From Anaerolineales bacterium (GTDB lineage: Bacteria; Chloroflexota; Anaerolineae; Anaerolineales; UBA11858), in contig JANQED010000132.1 in the NCBI GenBank assembly GCA_028278545.1, positions 124,001 through 188,000 on the forward strand: a stretch of DNA of 64,000 nucleotides, given 5' to 3'. A program made the position numbers and the translations under genes. The notes under the pieces are model-generated. The model searched no databases and was not told where the DNA came from. It saw only the letters and a list, made by a program, of their open reading frames with translations. Of this stretch, positions 19,102 to 28,568 are shown piece by piece (position 1 is the first letter of the stretch; every line of letters begins with the position of its first letter).

Positions 19102-19428
19102 TTAGCAGTGACACCAACTGGTGATAATAATGCCTAAATAAGCAAGATGTTTTGCGTGTTTGCAGCTAAAACCGGGATGGGAAGTGATTATCCGGCATAT
19201 GCATTTACGAAAAGAGAGTACATTCGTCAAGATATTCTCCCCACGATCCAGGGCTTTCTTAAGGTCGCGGTTTCGACACCTAACCCACCATGGGTATACA
19301 GCCCAACCGTGTCGTGCGAGGTCTAAAAGCGACTTATTGCCTGATTCGGCCGCCAACGCAGTTGGCTCGCTACCCAAAATATCGCTGACACATCTCTCGT
19401 TGCTGAACTTTAAGAAAGCCATGCCCAC
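19102..19428 (-). CDS. Hypothetical small protein or gene remnant
   Basis: A 108-residue frame that starts nine bases after the wzt stop and ends before the GT2 gene, so its placement fits an operon gene. I recognise no family. The sequence is basic in the middle (VRCRNRDLKKALDRGENILT) and cysteine-containing at the C-terminus (CRIITSHPGFSCKHAKHLAY). It has no signal peptide or clear membrane helix. It may be a decayed glycosyltransferase or methyltransferase fragment, or chance. Low confidence. Confidence 0.3.
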   Translation of the reverse strand: MGMAFLKFSNERCVSDILGSEPTALAAESGNKSLLDLARHGWAVYPWWVRCRNRDLKKALDRGENILTNVLSFRKCICRIITSHPGFSCKHAKHLAYLGIIITSWCHC

Positions 19429-19437
19429 GATCTCATT

Positions 19438-20757
19438 TTATTGATCATATTGAGTTTCACCGTCTAATACAAAATATCCAACACCACGTTGCGATTCAAA
19501 TGCATTGCCAGTTTTTGTTAGAACTCCTTCAACTTCAAGCATCAATCCATTGGGAAAATCCCAATATCCTTTTACACTTGGATGTGTCAAGAAAAAGGAT
19601 ATAAAATAACGCCCTTTGGTAAGACGCGGTAACTTAATAATTGAATGAATGTGAAAATCCCCTATTGGATAAGGTAACGGCAAACCATACATATGCCCTG
19701 GGCTATAAACTGCTATATTTTCTCCAAACAAGTTAACGATTCGTGCTTCTTGACAAAGAATTACCGGATGATGTGCGTATCCCCAAACATCAACTATAAG
19801 TTCAGTATCTGTATCCGCTAAACTAATTTCATCATTAGGTTGATTGTTAACTTGAAAATTGCTGATAGAAATATCGTCCGTATGCTTTACACCATGTTGA
19901 AGAATTGTTCCAAAGCGCTGTTCAGATGTCTCCAGGTATTTTTCGATACAACAATCTACACCTCCCTTCATCTCGACTCCTCCTTCATCAAATAATATTG
20001 CTGTTTCGCAAAGTTGCCGAATCGTAGCCATATTGTGACTAACAAATAGAACCGTTCTCCCTTCACCCGCCACTTCATCCATCTTGCCTAAGCATTTTTT
20101 TTGGAACTCAGCATCCCCTACTGCCAACACCTCGTCCACCAGCAGAATCTCCGGTTCTAAGTGGGCCGCCACCGAGAAAGCCAGACGTACGCCCATCCCG
20201 CTGGAGTAAAACTTTACCGGAGTATCGATGAACTTCTCTACACCGGAAAAATCGACAATCTCATCGAATTTGCGGTCGATCTCGGCCCTGGTCATCCCCA
20301 AAATGGTGCCGTTGAGATAAATATTCTCGCGACCGGTCAGCTCTGGATGGAAGCCGGTGCCCACTTCGAGCAGACTGGAGACGCGGCCATCGATCTCGAT
20401 ACGCCCGCTGGTCGGGTGGGTGATTCGGCTGAGGATCTTGAGCAATGTGCTCTTACCAGCGCCGTTGCGACCGATGATCCCCACCACTTCGCCGCGCTTG
20501 ACTTCGAAGGAAACGTCTTTCAAGGCCCAGATGATGTCGGGGGCTTCGCTAGATGAAGGAGCGAGGACGGAGGGCTGGTCGCCGGCTACTGGTACGTTGT
20601 CATCAAATTGTGTCAGGCGACGCAGGCGGCGGAAATTATGGGCGGGGCGCTTGAGCCAGTCCACCATTGCCCCAACCAGGGTATCATGCATCTCTTCCTG
20701 CAACCCAATGCGGTATCGCTTGGATAGATTTTCGACTTTGATAGCAATATCATTCAT
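19438..20757 (-). CDS. wzt: O-antigen/teichoic-acid type ABC exporter, ATP-binding subunit with cargo domain
   Basis: A 439-residue protein. Residues about 70-285 form the ATPase: GRNGAGKST (Walker A), [14 protein letters not shown] (signature), [12 protein letters not shown] (Walker B) and FVSHNMATI (switch His). The N-terminus has an insert between the first strand and Walker A, as in Wzt/TagH proteins. From about residue 290 a beta-rich domain follows ([18 protein letters not shown] and beyond), matching Wzt C-terminal domains that bind the modified end of the finished glycan. With the permease next door it exports lipid-linked polysaccharide across the inner membrane. It starts 45 bases after wzm. 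Confidence 0.93.
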   Translation of the reverse strand: MNDIAIKVENLSKRYRIGLQEEMHDTLVGAMVDWLKRPAHNFRRLRRLTQFDDNVPVAGDQPSVLAPSSSEAPDIIWALKDVSFEVKRGEVVGIIGRNGAGKSTLLKILSRITHPTSGRIEIDGRVSSLLEVGTGFHPELTGRENIYLNGTILGMTRAEIDRKFDEIVDFSGVEKFIDTPVKFYSSGMGVRLAFSVAAHLEPEILLVDEVLAVGDAEFQKKCLGKMDEVAGEGRTVLFVSHNMATIRQLCETAILFDEGGVEMKGGVDCCIEKYLETSEQRFGTILQHGVKHTDDISISNFQVNNQPNDEISLADTDTELIVDVWGYAHHPVILCQEARIVNLFGENIAVYSPGHMYGLPLPYPIGDFHIHSIIKLPRLTKGRYFISFFLTHPSVKGYWDFPNGLMLEVEGVLTKTGNAFESQRGVGYFVLDGETQYDQ

Positions 20758-20802
20758 AGGTAATATGACAGATGACCAAGGATTGAACCCCGTTCTTGGT
20801 TC

Positions 20803-21669
20803 TCAAACTACATCCGCAAAGATGCGCTCCATGCGCCTGAAATAAAGTGCTCCGCTGACGAATAGGAGCAGAGACACCCCGGCACCGATGCCGATCATCT
20901 CCCAGGGCATGGGGTTTGAGCCCAATAGCGCGGAACGGAATCCCTCAATCACTCCCGCCATGGGGTTGAGTGCATACCAGGTTCGGTATTGCTCCGGCAC
21001 ACTGCTGGCCGCATAAACTACTGGTGAGGCGTACATGAACAACGTCACGAAGAAGCCCGTGGCGTAGTTGATATCTCGATATTGGATCGCCAGGGCGGTC
21101 AACCACATGCCCATACCCGTGGCGGTGAGCATCATGATCAGGATCAGCAGAGGCAGAGATAGGGCCCAGATCGTGGGAGACACCCTAAACCACAACATCA
21201 AACCGAATAAGATCAGCAAAGCGATGCCAAAATCAATCAGCTTGGATAAAACCGGCGCAACCGGGATCACCAGCCTGGGGTAATAGACTTTTGAGATCAT
21301 CCCCCTGGCACTGAGTAGACTGCTGCTCGAGCTGCTCAACGAACCGGAGAAGTATGTCCAGGGCACCAGGGCAGTATAACTGAAGATGGCGTAGGGCAGG
21401 CCCTCCGAGTCGACCTTCGCCAGATTGCCAAACACAATCGTAAACACCACCATGGTGAAGAGCGGCTGGATGACTGCCCAGCCTACCCCCAGGATGGACT
21501 GGGCATAACGCGTTTTGACATCTCTCCAAACCAGGAAGAAAAACAAATCCCGGTATCGCCATAGCTCTCGCCAGTTGATCAACTGCCAACCGGTTTCAGG
21601 CTCGATGACCGTGAAATTCGGAGAATAAAGTTCCTTTTGTCGGCTGTGAGTTATTTCTGCATCCATCAT
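20803..21669 (-). CDS. wzm: O-antigen type ABC exporter permease (ABC-2)
   Basis: A 288-residue protein with the ABC-2 polysaccharide exporter pattern. An amphipathic N-terminal region (WRELWRYRDLFFFLVWRDVK, then RYAQSILGVGWAVIQPLF) is followed by six membrane helices, with ASSVPEQYRTWYALNPMAGV before the last helices, the conserved NPMxG region. It pairs with the ATPase encoded just downstream to flip undecaprenyl-linked glycan. It begins three bases after rfbD, so export and rhamnose synthesis are co-transcribed. Confidence 0.93.
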   Translation of the reverse strand: MMDAEITHSRQKELYSPNFTVIEPETGWQLINWRELWRYRDLFFFLVWRDVKTRYAQSILGVGWAVIQPLFTMVVFTIVFGNLAKVDSEGLPYAIFSYTALVPWTYFSGSLSSSSSSLLSARGMISKVYYPRLVIPVAPVLSKLIDFGIALLILFGLMLWFRVSPTIWALSLPLLILIMMLTATGMGMWLTALAIQYRDINYATGFFVTLFMYASPVVYAASSVPEQYRTWYALNPMAGVIEGFRSALLGSNPMPWEMIGIGAGVSLLLFVSGALYFRRMERIFADVV

Positions 21670-21672
21670 TAA

Positions 21673-22554
21673 CTACGCTTCACCCATCGCTAACTGCAGT
21701 GAATCTTTCCAGAAAGGGATATTCAGACCAAAAGTTTTTTCAAAATGGGCACAATTCAAGGCTGAATTATGCGGGCGTTTTGCTGGTGTGGGGAAATCAG
21801 TGGAGATCGCAGGAAGAAGTTTGGTACAAACCTGTTCGCTTTGATGAGGGTCAAAATCTAAGATGGCTAAAGCCCATTCCAATCGATTGGGATGACCTTT
21901 CCCCGCCAGGTGATAGATGCCCTTTCGGTCATCCAGCCAACCGGAAAGATCGCGAGAGCCCATCGCCAGCATCTGAGCAGTGACCTCCGCAAGCATACGA
22001 CACCAGGTTGGACTGCCAACTTGATCGGTGACGATTTTCAGGGTTTCGAACTCCCGGGCCCACTTCAGAACCCTGGTAAGGAAGCACTCTCGCCGAAGAC
22101 TATAAACCCAACTGGTGCGCAGGATCAGGTAAGCACCATCCACTTGCTGAACAGCCTGCTCGCCAGTCAGCTTGCTTCTGCCGTAGGCGTTAATTGGGTT
22201 GGGCGGGTCCTCTTCGGTGTAGGGAGTTTCCGTCTCGCCATCAAAGACATAATCCGTCGAATAATGAACCAGGACCGCACCGACCACCTGGGCTTCTTCA
22301 GCCAACACACCTGGTGCAGTTCCATTGATGGCAGTGGCTAACTCGGGTTCCCCTTCTGCACCATCGACATCCGTATACGCCGCGGCATTGACAATAACAT
22401 GTGGATTTACTTGATGAACCCATTTCCTGATCGATCCAGCATCCGCCAGATCGATTTCAGGGTAATCCAACGTAGCTAACTCCCCAATGGTCGCCAGGGC
22501 ACGCTCGAGTTCCCACCCCACCTGTCCATTTTTGCCAATCAACAAGACGCGCAT
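21673..22554 (-). CDS. rfbD: dTDP-4-dehydrorhamnose reductase
   Basis: A 293-residue short-chain dehydrogenase-type enzyme. It has the NAD(P)-binding start RVLLIGKNGQVGWELERAL (GxxGxxG), VNAAAYTDVDGAE, the catalytic region VHYSTDYVFDGE and YGRSKLTGE (YxxxK). It catalyses the last step to dTDP-L-rhamnose. The ATG at 22554 shares its last base region with the rfbA stop (one-base overlap). Length and motifs are normal for RmlD. Confidence 0.95.
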   Translation of the reverse strand: MRVLLIGKNGQVGWELERALATIGELATLDYPEIDLADAGSIRKWVHQVNPHVIVNAAAYTDVDGAEGEPELATAINGTAPGVLAEEAQVVGAVLVHYSTDYVFDGETETPYTEEDPPNPINAYGRSKLTGEQAVQQVDGAYLILRTSWVYSLRRECFLTRVLKWAREFETLKIVTDQVGSPTWCRMLAEVTAQMLAMGSRDLSGWLDDRKGIYHLAGKGHPNRLEWALAILDFDPHQSEQVCTKLLPAISTDFPTPAKRPHNSALNCAHFEKTFGLNIPFWKDSLQLAMGEA

Positions 22555-23447
22555 CAGCTTTGGTTGTGGAAAGGGATATCCTGGCCGTCCGCTAAGCGAA
22601 TGAGATATTGCCCATAACGGTTGTTATCCATCGCACCCGCCAGCTGCCGCAGATCCCCCGCATTGATCCAACCCATTCGATGCGCAATTTCTTCGGGACA
22701 AGAGATCATCATGCCCTGCCGCTGTTCGACGGCTTGAATGAAGTTAGCCGCCTGAAGCAAGGATTCGTGCGTCCCAGCATCCAACCAGGCCACGCCCCGT
22801 CCGAGGACATCGACCTTCAATGTCCCTTTTTCCAAATAAGTTTGGTTGATATCGGTAATCTCCAACTCACCTCGGGCCGATGGCTTCAATCCAGCGGCGA
22901 TATCAACGACCTCACGATCATAGAAATACAGCCCTGGCACGGCAAACTGTGAGCGCGGGTTTTTCGGTTTCTCTTGAATGCTCAAGGCACGCCCATCCCG
23001 ATCAAACTCAACCACCCCATATCGGCTGGGATTACTCACAGGGTAAGCAAAGATCAAAGCCCCGGATTGCAGCTGCGCGGCAGTGCGCAACTGCCCCGGA
23101 AGACCGTGCCCGAAAAAGATGTTATCACCCAAGATAAGCGCCACGGAATCACTGCCGATGAATTCTCTCCCCACAAGAAAAGCATCTGCCAGGCCGCGTG
23201 GTTGTGGCTGTTCAGCATACGAAAACCCCAGACCCCACTGTTCCCCAGACTGCAACAAATTTTGAAAAGAAGGCAACGCTTCAGGCGTACTAATGACCAG
23301 GATTTCCCGGATGCCAGCTAACATCAGCATAGAAAGTGGGTAATAGATCATCGGCTTGTCATAAACCGGCAATATCTGTTTACTGACCCCGATGGTCAAT
23401 GGGAACAAGCGGGTTCCGCGCCCTCCAGCCAGGATAATCCCTTTCAT
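22554..23447 (-). CDS. rfbA: Glucose-1-phosphate thymidylyltransferase
   Basis: Start placed at the ATG at 23447 ([18 protein letters not shown]), giving the usual 297 residues and an ATGA overlap with rfbB; a longer frame to 23486 would add 13 residues that RmlA enzymes lack. The nucleotidyl-transferase loop [35 protein letters not shown] and [14 protein letters not shown] are all standard RmlA. It makes dTDP-glucose from glucose-1-phosphate and dTTP, the first step to dTDP-rhamnose. Confidence 0.96.
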   Translation of the reverse strand: MKGIILAGGRGTRLFPLTIGVSKQILPVYDKPMIYYPLSMLMLAGIREILVISTPEALPSFQNLLQSGEQWGLGFSYAEQPQPRGLADAFLVGREFIGSDSVALILGDNIFFGHGLPGQLRTAAQLQSGALIFAYPVSNPSRYGVVEFDRDGRALSIQEKPKNPRSQFAVPGLYFYDREVVDIAAGLKPSARGELEITDINQTYLEKGTLKVDVLGRGVAWLDAGTHESLLQAANFIQAVEQRQGMMISCPEEIAHRMGWINAGDLRQLAGAMDNNRYGQYLIRLADGQDIPFHNQS

Positions 23448-24529
23448 TGTATATCTTTCCTGTTTGTATAGTTCTGGCCCATCCAACGCTGGTAATCACC
23501 CTGCTGGCGCGCCGTAGCAACCCATTCGGGATGATCTAGATACCAGTCTATCGTCTTCCGGAGACCGCTATCCAGTTTTTCCTTTGGCTGCCAGCCCAAT
23601 TGCTCCCGGATTTTGGAGATATCCATGGCGTAGCGCCGATCATGCCCCTGCCTATCCGGTATATGTTGGACAAGATCGATATGAGGAACATGCTCAGAAT
23701 CTCGCAAGCGCTCATCCAATATCGAGCACAAGGTATCGATGACTTCTAAGTTCGTCGGTTGAGTATCCCCGCCAATATTATAGTTCTCCCCAATCTTTCC
23801 CGACTTCAACACCCGCCATATCGCCTCACAATGATCCTCAACATACAACCAATCTCGGATTTGTAATCCATCGCCATAAACCGGCAGAGGTTTGCCTTCA
23901 AGGGCGTTTAAAATAACCAATGGGATCAGTTTTTCCGGGAATTGATACGGGCCGTAGTTGTTCGAACAACTAGTAATTGTAATGGGCAATCCATACGTAT
24001 GAGCGTAAGCACGAACCAGATGATCACTGGCAGCTTTCGAAGCGGCATAAGGAGAATTGGGTGCGTAGGGCGTTGTTTCGCAAAAGGGTGCATCCCCGGG
24101 CTCCAGCGAGCCATAGACCTCGTCTGTAGAAATGTGATGAAATCGCACCCCGCTCATCGTTTGAGGTTTCCCATCAATCCAAAAACCTCGCGCTGCTTCC
24201 AGCAATGTAAACGTGCCGAAAACATTCGTTCTGACAAACTGTTCCGGCCCCAAGATAGAGCGGTCTACATGAGTCTCTGCCGCAAAATGAACGATCGTGT
24301 CCACTTGATAATCACGCAACAATCGATCTACCAATGGGCGATCACAGATATCCCCTTTCACAAACGTATGTCGGTCCGCATCTGGCAAATCCGTCAGGTT
24401 TTCCAGGTTGCCGGCATAGGTGAGCAGATCCAGATTGACTACCCGAATATGGGGATCAACATCCAGCAGATAGCGCACGAAATTAGAACCAATAAACCCC
24501 GCTCCGCCAGTGATCAACACATTTCTCAT
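23444..24529 (-). CDS. rfbB: dTDP-glucose 4,6-dehydratase
   Basis: A 361-residue extended [22 protein letters not shown] (NAD site), [11 protein letters not shown], the catalytic [14 protein letters not shown] (Thr-Asp-Glu) and [17 protein letters not shown] (YxxxK), then [15 protein letters not shown] and [14 protein letters not shown]. These are the RmlB hallmarks. It converts dTDP-glucose to the 4-keto-6-deoxy sugar. It begins two bases after rfbC and overlaps rfbA by four bases. Confidence 0.96.
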   Translation of the reverse strand: MRNVLITGGAGFIGSNFVRYLLDVDPHIRVVNLDLLTYAGNLENLTDLPDADRHTFVKGDICDRPLVDRLLRDYQVDTIVHFAAETHVDRSILGPEQFVRTNVFGTFTLLEAARGFWIDGKPQTMSGVRFHHISTDEVYGSLEPGDAPFCETTPYAPNSPYAASKAASDHLVRAYAHTYGLPITITSCSNNYGPYQFPEKLIPLVILNALEGKPLPVYGDGLQIRDWLYVEDHCEAIWRVLKSGKIGENYNIGGDTQPTNLEVIDTLCSILDERLRDSEHVPHIDLVQHIPDRQGHDRRYAMDISKIREQLGWQPKEKLDSGLRKTIDWYLDHPEWVATARQQGDYQRWMGQNYTNRKDIQ

Positions 24530-24530
24530 G

Positions 24531-25079
24531 CTAATCGAAGAGCTGTGCGTCCTGCAGCAACTTCCCGTTTAGGTCTTTGTCAGACATGATTGGTTCCTGA
24601 TGATCCAGTAAAGGCCATTGGATACCAATCTCTGGGTCATTCCACAGTATCGTGCGTTCCCACTCAGGGGCATAAAAATCCGTGACCTTATAAGATACCT
24701 CAGCCCATTCGCTCAGCACGTAAAACCCATGGGCGAAACCTGGAGGAATCCAAATCTGCTTTTTGTCCTCAGTTGAAAGATGTATCCCCACCCATTGGCC
24801 AAAAGTGGGCGATTTTCGGCGAATATCTACAGCAACATCATATACTTCTCCAACAACGACCCTTATTAATTTGCCCTGGGGTTGTCGAATCTGGTAATGC
24901 AATCCCCTTAGAGTGCCCTTTTTTGAACCTGTGTAATTATCCTGGATGAAATTAGATGGCAACCCTTGATCGGCAAACTTCTCTGCCTGAAAAGTCTCAA
25001 TAAAAAAGCCACGATGATCACGGTATTCAGTCGGCTCAATCAAAACAATATCTGAGATAGATGCGCTATAGAATTTCAT
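24531..25079 (-). CDS. rfbC: dTDP-4-dehydrorhamnose 3,5-epimerase
   Basis: A 182-residue cupin-fold epimerase: YRDHRGFFIETFQ, IQDNYTGSKKGTLRGLHYQ (RGLHxQ catalytic His region), GEVYDVAVDIRRKSPTFG and WIPPGFAHGFYVLSE. Complete and of normal length. It is the first gene of the minus-strand polysaccharide operon. There is no clear Shine-Dalgarno sequence before the ATG. An upstream promoter candidate lies at 25194-25202. Confidence 0.95.
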   Translation of the reverse strand: MKFYSASISDIVLIEPTEYRDHRGFFIETFQAEKFADQGLPSNFIQDNYTGSKKGTLRGLHYQIRQPQGKLIRVVVGEVYDVAVDIRRKSPTFGQWVGIHLSTEDKKQIWIPPGFAHGFYVLSEWAEVSYKVTDFYAPEWERTILWNDPEIGIQWPLLDHQEPIMSDKDLNGKLLQDAQLFD

Positions 25080-25193
25080 TGATTGTGGCCCTCATTTTCC
25101 ACGCTCCGCCCTCCTGACATCTGGCATCGATATCAGCCAACAACGAATTATGTCCCGATTTCCCATTGAATCCCTATGTCACAAGCACGAGCG

Positions 25194-25202
25194 AGTATAG
25201 CA
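25194..25202 (-). promoter_or_regulatory. Candidate extended -10 promoter for the rfbC operon
   Basis: On the minus strand the sequence TGCTATACT gives an extended -10 (TGn plus TATACT), about 115 bases before the rfbC start. The -35 region at a 16-18 base spacing is poor (CAACTC/ACAACT). It is the only good -10 I noticed in this spacer on that strand. Confidence 0.35.
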
Positions 25203-25693
25203 AACGAAACTAACGAGAGTTGTTTAATGGATCTCGCTTACCGGTACTACAGGCCATCACAGGTTATTGGCTTCCAAACCCTATAAACTGCATTCCCCAA
25301 AAGGGTTTGGATTAACGGCAGTTTTGAGAGCCATTCTTTAGCATCCTTCCACATGGGGTAAGAGATCATCTCTCATAACTCGTATCGCGTGAATAATTGT
25401 AATTCACCGAAGTTGATTACGCAATGCTGATTTAACATTGGGGGCCTATCCCAAACCGGCGGGTAAATTGAAAAGGCTGACTAAGATGCGCTGCCTTTCG
25501 CCCAACATATCTCCGTTTCAGCAACTCCCTGCGCGGAATCAACTATTCGGCGCGCACCTGGCTAGCTCTGGCTGCCATTGCATCTGATCTTCCCACTCCA
25601 CCCGGCTGTTTACTTAGGTCTCCCCCCTACAACGCGCTCCGTTTTCAATAAAACTCGTATACTTTTTGGACAATATAGACTGAAACACGATAG

Positions 25694-25712
25694 AAAAAGA
25701 GCCCCAAAGGCT
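25694..25712 (-). terminator. Weak intrinsic terminator after mmsA
   Basis: Minus strand: AGCC, loop, GGCT followed by CTTTTT, 35-50 bases after the mmsA stop. The stem is only four pairs; a small CCC/GGG hairpin lies just before it. Placement at the end of the polyamine operon supports it. Confidence 0.35.
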
Positions 25713-25747
25713 TCCCTCAGGGATTCCAACAGATCAGATCGAAGCGA

Positions 25748-27223
25748 TTAGAATTGTCGTGACCACTTCTCGTCCCAGCGTTCGACCACTACCTTTGTTT
25801 GGGTGTAAAACTCTACAGCATGGCGCGCCTGACCATGCAGAGTACCAAAAAAGCTATCTTTCCAACCGCTGAAGGGGAAAAAAGCCATCGGCGCTGCGAC
25901 CCCGATATTGATGCCCACATTACCCGCTTGGACTGCGTAGCGGAACTTCCTGGCCGCGCCCCCATTGCTGGTGAATATACAGGCCATATTACCGTATTGA
26001 CCCTGGTTGACGAGCTCGATGGCGCCATCCAAGGTATCCGCATGGATCAAAGCGAGCACCGGGCCAAAGATCTCTGTTTTGGCAACTTCACTCGTCAGCG
26101 GGAGGTCCTTCAGGATCGTTGGCCGCAAGAAATTGCCATCGGGATAGCCAGCAATCTGGATTTCGCGGCCACCCACCAGAAGATCAGCACCGTCATCAAC
26201 GCCCTGCTGGATCAAACCCAGGATACGCGCCCTACTTTCCGGGGTGATCACCGGCCCCATGGTCACACCGTCTTCCAGGCCATAGCCAACGACGCGTTGA
26301 CGCGCGGCTTCAACAATGGACTGCACGAAAACATCCCGGGCATCCCCAACAATGATAGCGGTCGATGCTGCCAGGCAGCGCTGCCCAGCGTTGCCGAAAG
26401 CACTATCCGCGACGATGCGAGTGGTCATCTCTATGTCAGCATCGGACATAACCACCAAAGGGTTCTTAGCCCCACCTTGGGCCTGGACGCGTTTGCCGTT
26501 GCGGGCGCCGCGGCTATAAACATGCCTGGCAACCGGAGTCGACCCCACAAAGCTTACCGCTTTGATATCTGGATGATCTAGAAGGGCGTTGACCGTTTCT
26601 GCCCCTCCATTGACCAGATTGAGGACACCAGCAGGTAAGCCAATTTCATCTAGAATTCGGAACACTTTCTGCATAGTGATCGGGCAGCGCTCCGAGGGCT
26701 TCACGATGACGGTATTCCCGACCGCCAGAGCGTACGGCAAGAACCAAAAGGGGATCATCCCTGGGAAGTTGAAGGGCGCGATGATGGCAACCACTCCCAG
26801 GGGTTGACGGATCATATATTCATCAATGCCTGGGGCGATATCCTCTGAGAATTCACTCTGCATCAAGGCAGGGATGCCACATGCTACTTCCACATTTTCG
26901 ATGGCCCTGCGCATTTCCCCGCGGGATTCTGCCAGAGTCTTGCCATTTTCCATCGTAATAGTTCGGGAGAGTCCCTCGAAGTTCTCTTCCAGCAAGTTCT
27001 TGAGTTTGAACAGATATTGAATGCGGCTGACGGCAGGGGTTTGGCGCCATTCCATCAAGGCTGCTGACGCTGCTTCGACGACTTCGCTCACGTCAGCAGG
27101 GGGCGACAGAGGCACCCTTGCCAACACTTCAGCCGTAGCGGGGTTGTGGACTTCCAAAGACTCCCCCTGGGCAGCCTCAACCCATTTTCCATCAATATAG
27201 TTCTTCAAAACCTTTACAGTCAT
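25748..27223 (-). CDS. mmsA: CoA-acylating (methylmalonate-)semialdehyde dehydrogenase family protein
   Basis: A 491-residue aldehyde dehydrogenase of the MmsA subfamily: NYIDGKW start, [31 protein letters not shown] and the catalytic Cys283 in GQRCLAAS. The general-base glutamate of ordinary aldehyde dehydrogenases is replaced (QAQGGAKN where others have LELGGK), which is normal for the CoA-dependent subfamily. It would oxidise a short semialdehyde (methylmalonate, malonate or a related one) to an acyl-CoA with NAD+. It is the last gene of the polyamine operon, 34 bases after the saccharopine-dehydrogenase-like gene. Its real substrate in this pathway is uncertain. Confidence 0.88.
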   Translation of the reverse strand: MTVKVLKNYIDGKWVEAAQGESLEVHNPATAEVLARVPLSPPADVSEVVEAASAALMEWRQTPAVSRIQYLFKLKNLLEENFEGLSRTITMENGKTLAESRGEMRRAIENVEVACGIPALMQSEFSEDIAPGIDEYMIRQPLGVVAIIAPFNFPGMIPFWFLPYALAVGNTVIVKPSERCPITMQKVFRILDEIGLPAGVLNLVNGGAETVNALLDHPDIKAVSFVGSTPVARHVYSRGARNGKRVQAQGGAKNPLVVMSDADIEMTTRIVADSAFGNAGQRCLAASTAIIVGDARDVFVQSIVEAARQRVVGYGLEDGVTMGPVITPESRARILGLIQQGVDDGADLLVGGREIQIAGYPDGNFLRPTILKDLPLTSEVAKTEIFGPVLALIHADTLDGAIELVNQGQYGNMACIFTSNGGAARKFRYAVQAGNVGINIGVAAPMAFFPFSGWKDSFFGTLHGQARHAVEFYTQTKVVVERWDEKWSRQF

Positions 27224-27257
27224 AAATCACCTTAACTCCAGCATCGCAAAACACAGT

Positions 27258-28433
27258 CTATCCAGTAACCAGCTTCGTAACGGAAACCTGGGTCAGGATT
27301 TCGCGGCTCTCCAACTCCTTGAAGAAAGGTACGGGGTCAAGCACCTGCTCTGGGGGGTAGACGCCTGGCTCAATGCGCCCCTCTGCCAACCAGATCGCTG
27401 CCAGAGCCGGAGCAACTCCCGTGGGCAGGGCGCCCTTTAGGGTCAGTGTGCCCAGACGGTAAATGACTTCGCTACCGTCCTTAGTTCCTTTGACCTCTGT
27501 GACGATCTCTTTGACCCAATCCGGGGGGCGGTTCTTGGGCGGGGCTAAGAACTCAGTGACTGGCGGCACATAACTACCCATCATTGCCACCATAAAATCG
27601 CGCGGCGTGACTTTGACGTCGCCGACATTCACGGGATCGCTCCCGGCAAATCCAAACTCGGCCAACACATTGACTTTTTCAACCGTCTCTTTAGCCATAC
27701 CCCAGTAATTGATCTTAAAGAAGCATTCCGCAACACCTTTGTCCTTGAAGGTGATCGGAATTGTAGCCACTTCAGAGTGTAAGGAATAGTGCATCGGCAG
27801 CAAGCCGAGCGGAGGTGTGAACCAGTAGTCCTCGAAGCCTGTCAGTGGCTCTTTGGCGACGAACTTACCATCTTCATAAACCATCGGCTCCAGGGTTAAT
27901 TCATCCAAAATTGTGGGGACCGCGTAGGTAAAGCGCACATCATCTGGGGATGGCGGTTTGATGCCATCGTAGATGCGGATATACTCGATGGTGTCCAATC
28001 GATCTGCGGCATAACGAGATTGGATATTGGGAATCCCTGGCGCAGACCCCATACCCAAAACTGCACTGATTCCGGCCTCCACGAAACGATCATGGAGCTT
28101 GAGCTGCTTCAACGTTGTATGGAATAAGCCCCCCATATCAGTGTAATGCACCCCGGCTTCGATACAGGCCTCCATGATGGGCAAGTTTGTATAATAGACC
28201 GTGGCGTTCAAGCAGGCATTTGCACCCTGGAGAGCCGCAACAAGTTCAGCGCGGTCATTGAGATCGACATGCTGGATTCTGACCTTAGGGCTTCCCAAAT
28301 AGTCCGCCACGATTTGAGCATTCTCCAGGTGATAATCAGCGATGACGACTTCATCTACCCGGGTATCTCCCACCAGGTCTTGCACCGAAATGCAGCCCAT
28401 TTTCCCTGCACCACCCAGAACGACGATTTTCAT
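27258..28433 (-). CDS. Saccharopine dehydrogenase family oxidoreductase
   Basis: A 391-residue protein with an N-terminal NAD(P)-binding domain (KIVVLGGAGKMGCISVQDLV, then VVIADYHLENAQIV) and NATVYYTNLPIMEACIEAGV, GVHYTDMGG and GSAPGIPNIQSRYAAD, all typical of Lys9/COG1748 proteins. The family includes saccharopine dehydrogenase, carboxy(nor)spermidine dehydrogenase and homospermidine synthase-like enzymes. These form or cleave secondary amine bonds between an amine and a carbonyl. In a polyamine operon it could act on a polyamine-derived aldehyde; the exact reaction cannot be told from sequence. Confidence 0.82.
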   Translation of the reverse strand: MKIVVLGGAGKMGCISVQDLVGDTRVDEVVIADYHLENAQIVADYLGSPKVRIQHVDLNDRAELVAALQGANACLNATVYYTNLPIMEACIEAGVHYTDMGGLFHTTLKQLKLHDRFVEAGISAVLGMGSAPGIPNIQSRYAADRLDTIEYIRIYDGIKPPSPDDVRFTYAVPTILDELTLEPMVYEDGKFVAKEPLTGFEDYWFTPPLGLLPMHYSLHSEVATIPITFKDKGVAECFFKINYWGMAKETVEKVNVLAEFGFAGSDPVNVGDVKVTPRDFMVAMMGSYVPPVTEFLAPPKNRPPDWVKEIVTEVKGTKDGSEVIYRLGTLTLKGALPTGVAPALAAIWLAEGRIEPGVYPPEQVLDPVPFFKELESREILTQVSVTKLVTG

Positions 28434-28568
28434 TTACAGCCTCCTAAAGCCTTTTGAAAAAATGCCACCAAGGCGCACAGTTTGTGGCCCCTGCCCGTGC
28501 GCAAAGCAGGAAACATCGCCAAATCACTTCGCGTTCTTTGCATCTGCGCGATATTTCTCCAACACTCT
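28434..28568. other. Spacer with GC-rich hairpin sequence
   Basis: Between the AOR gene and the saccharopine-dehydrogenase-like gene. GCGCAC (28473-28478) can pair with GTGCGC (28497-28502). The text CGCACAG-TTTGTGGCCC here resembles CGCACAGCGTTTGTGGCCC near 53638-53656, hinting at a dispersed intergenic repeat. Confidence 0.35.

Larger units (their letters stand above)
25080..25747. other. 668-base spacer between mmsA and rfbC
   Basis: No protein-coding frame with recognisable content on either strand. It contains the rfbC promoter candidate at its left end and a weak terminator for the catabolic operon at its right end. The middle (25250-25650) shows no repeat or RNA structure I can name. 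It separates two functionally unrelated minus-strand operons. Confidence 0.5.

Noticed and set aside
25799..26581. 260-codon open frame on the plus strand
   Set aside because: It lies fully opposite mmsA, has no recognisable motif, and is the mirror of a GC-rich gene.
28453..28502. Calling the GC-rich spacer a true member of a repeat family
   Set aside because: Only one other similar stretch (near 53640) was seen and the match is short, so it is kept only as a low-confidence note.
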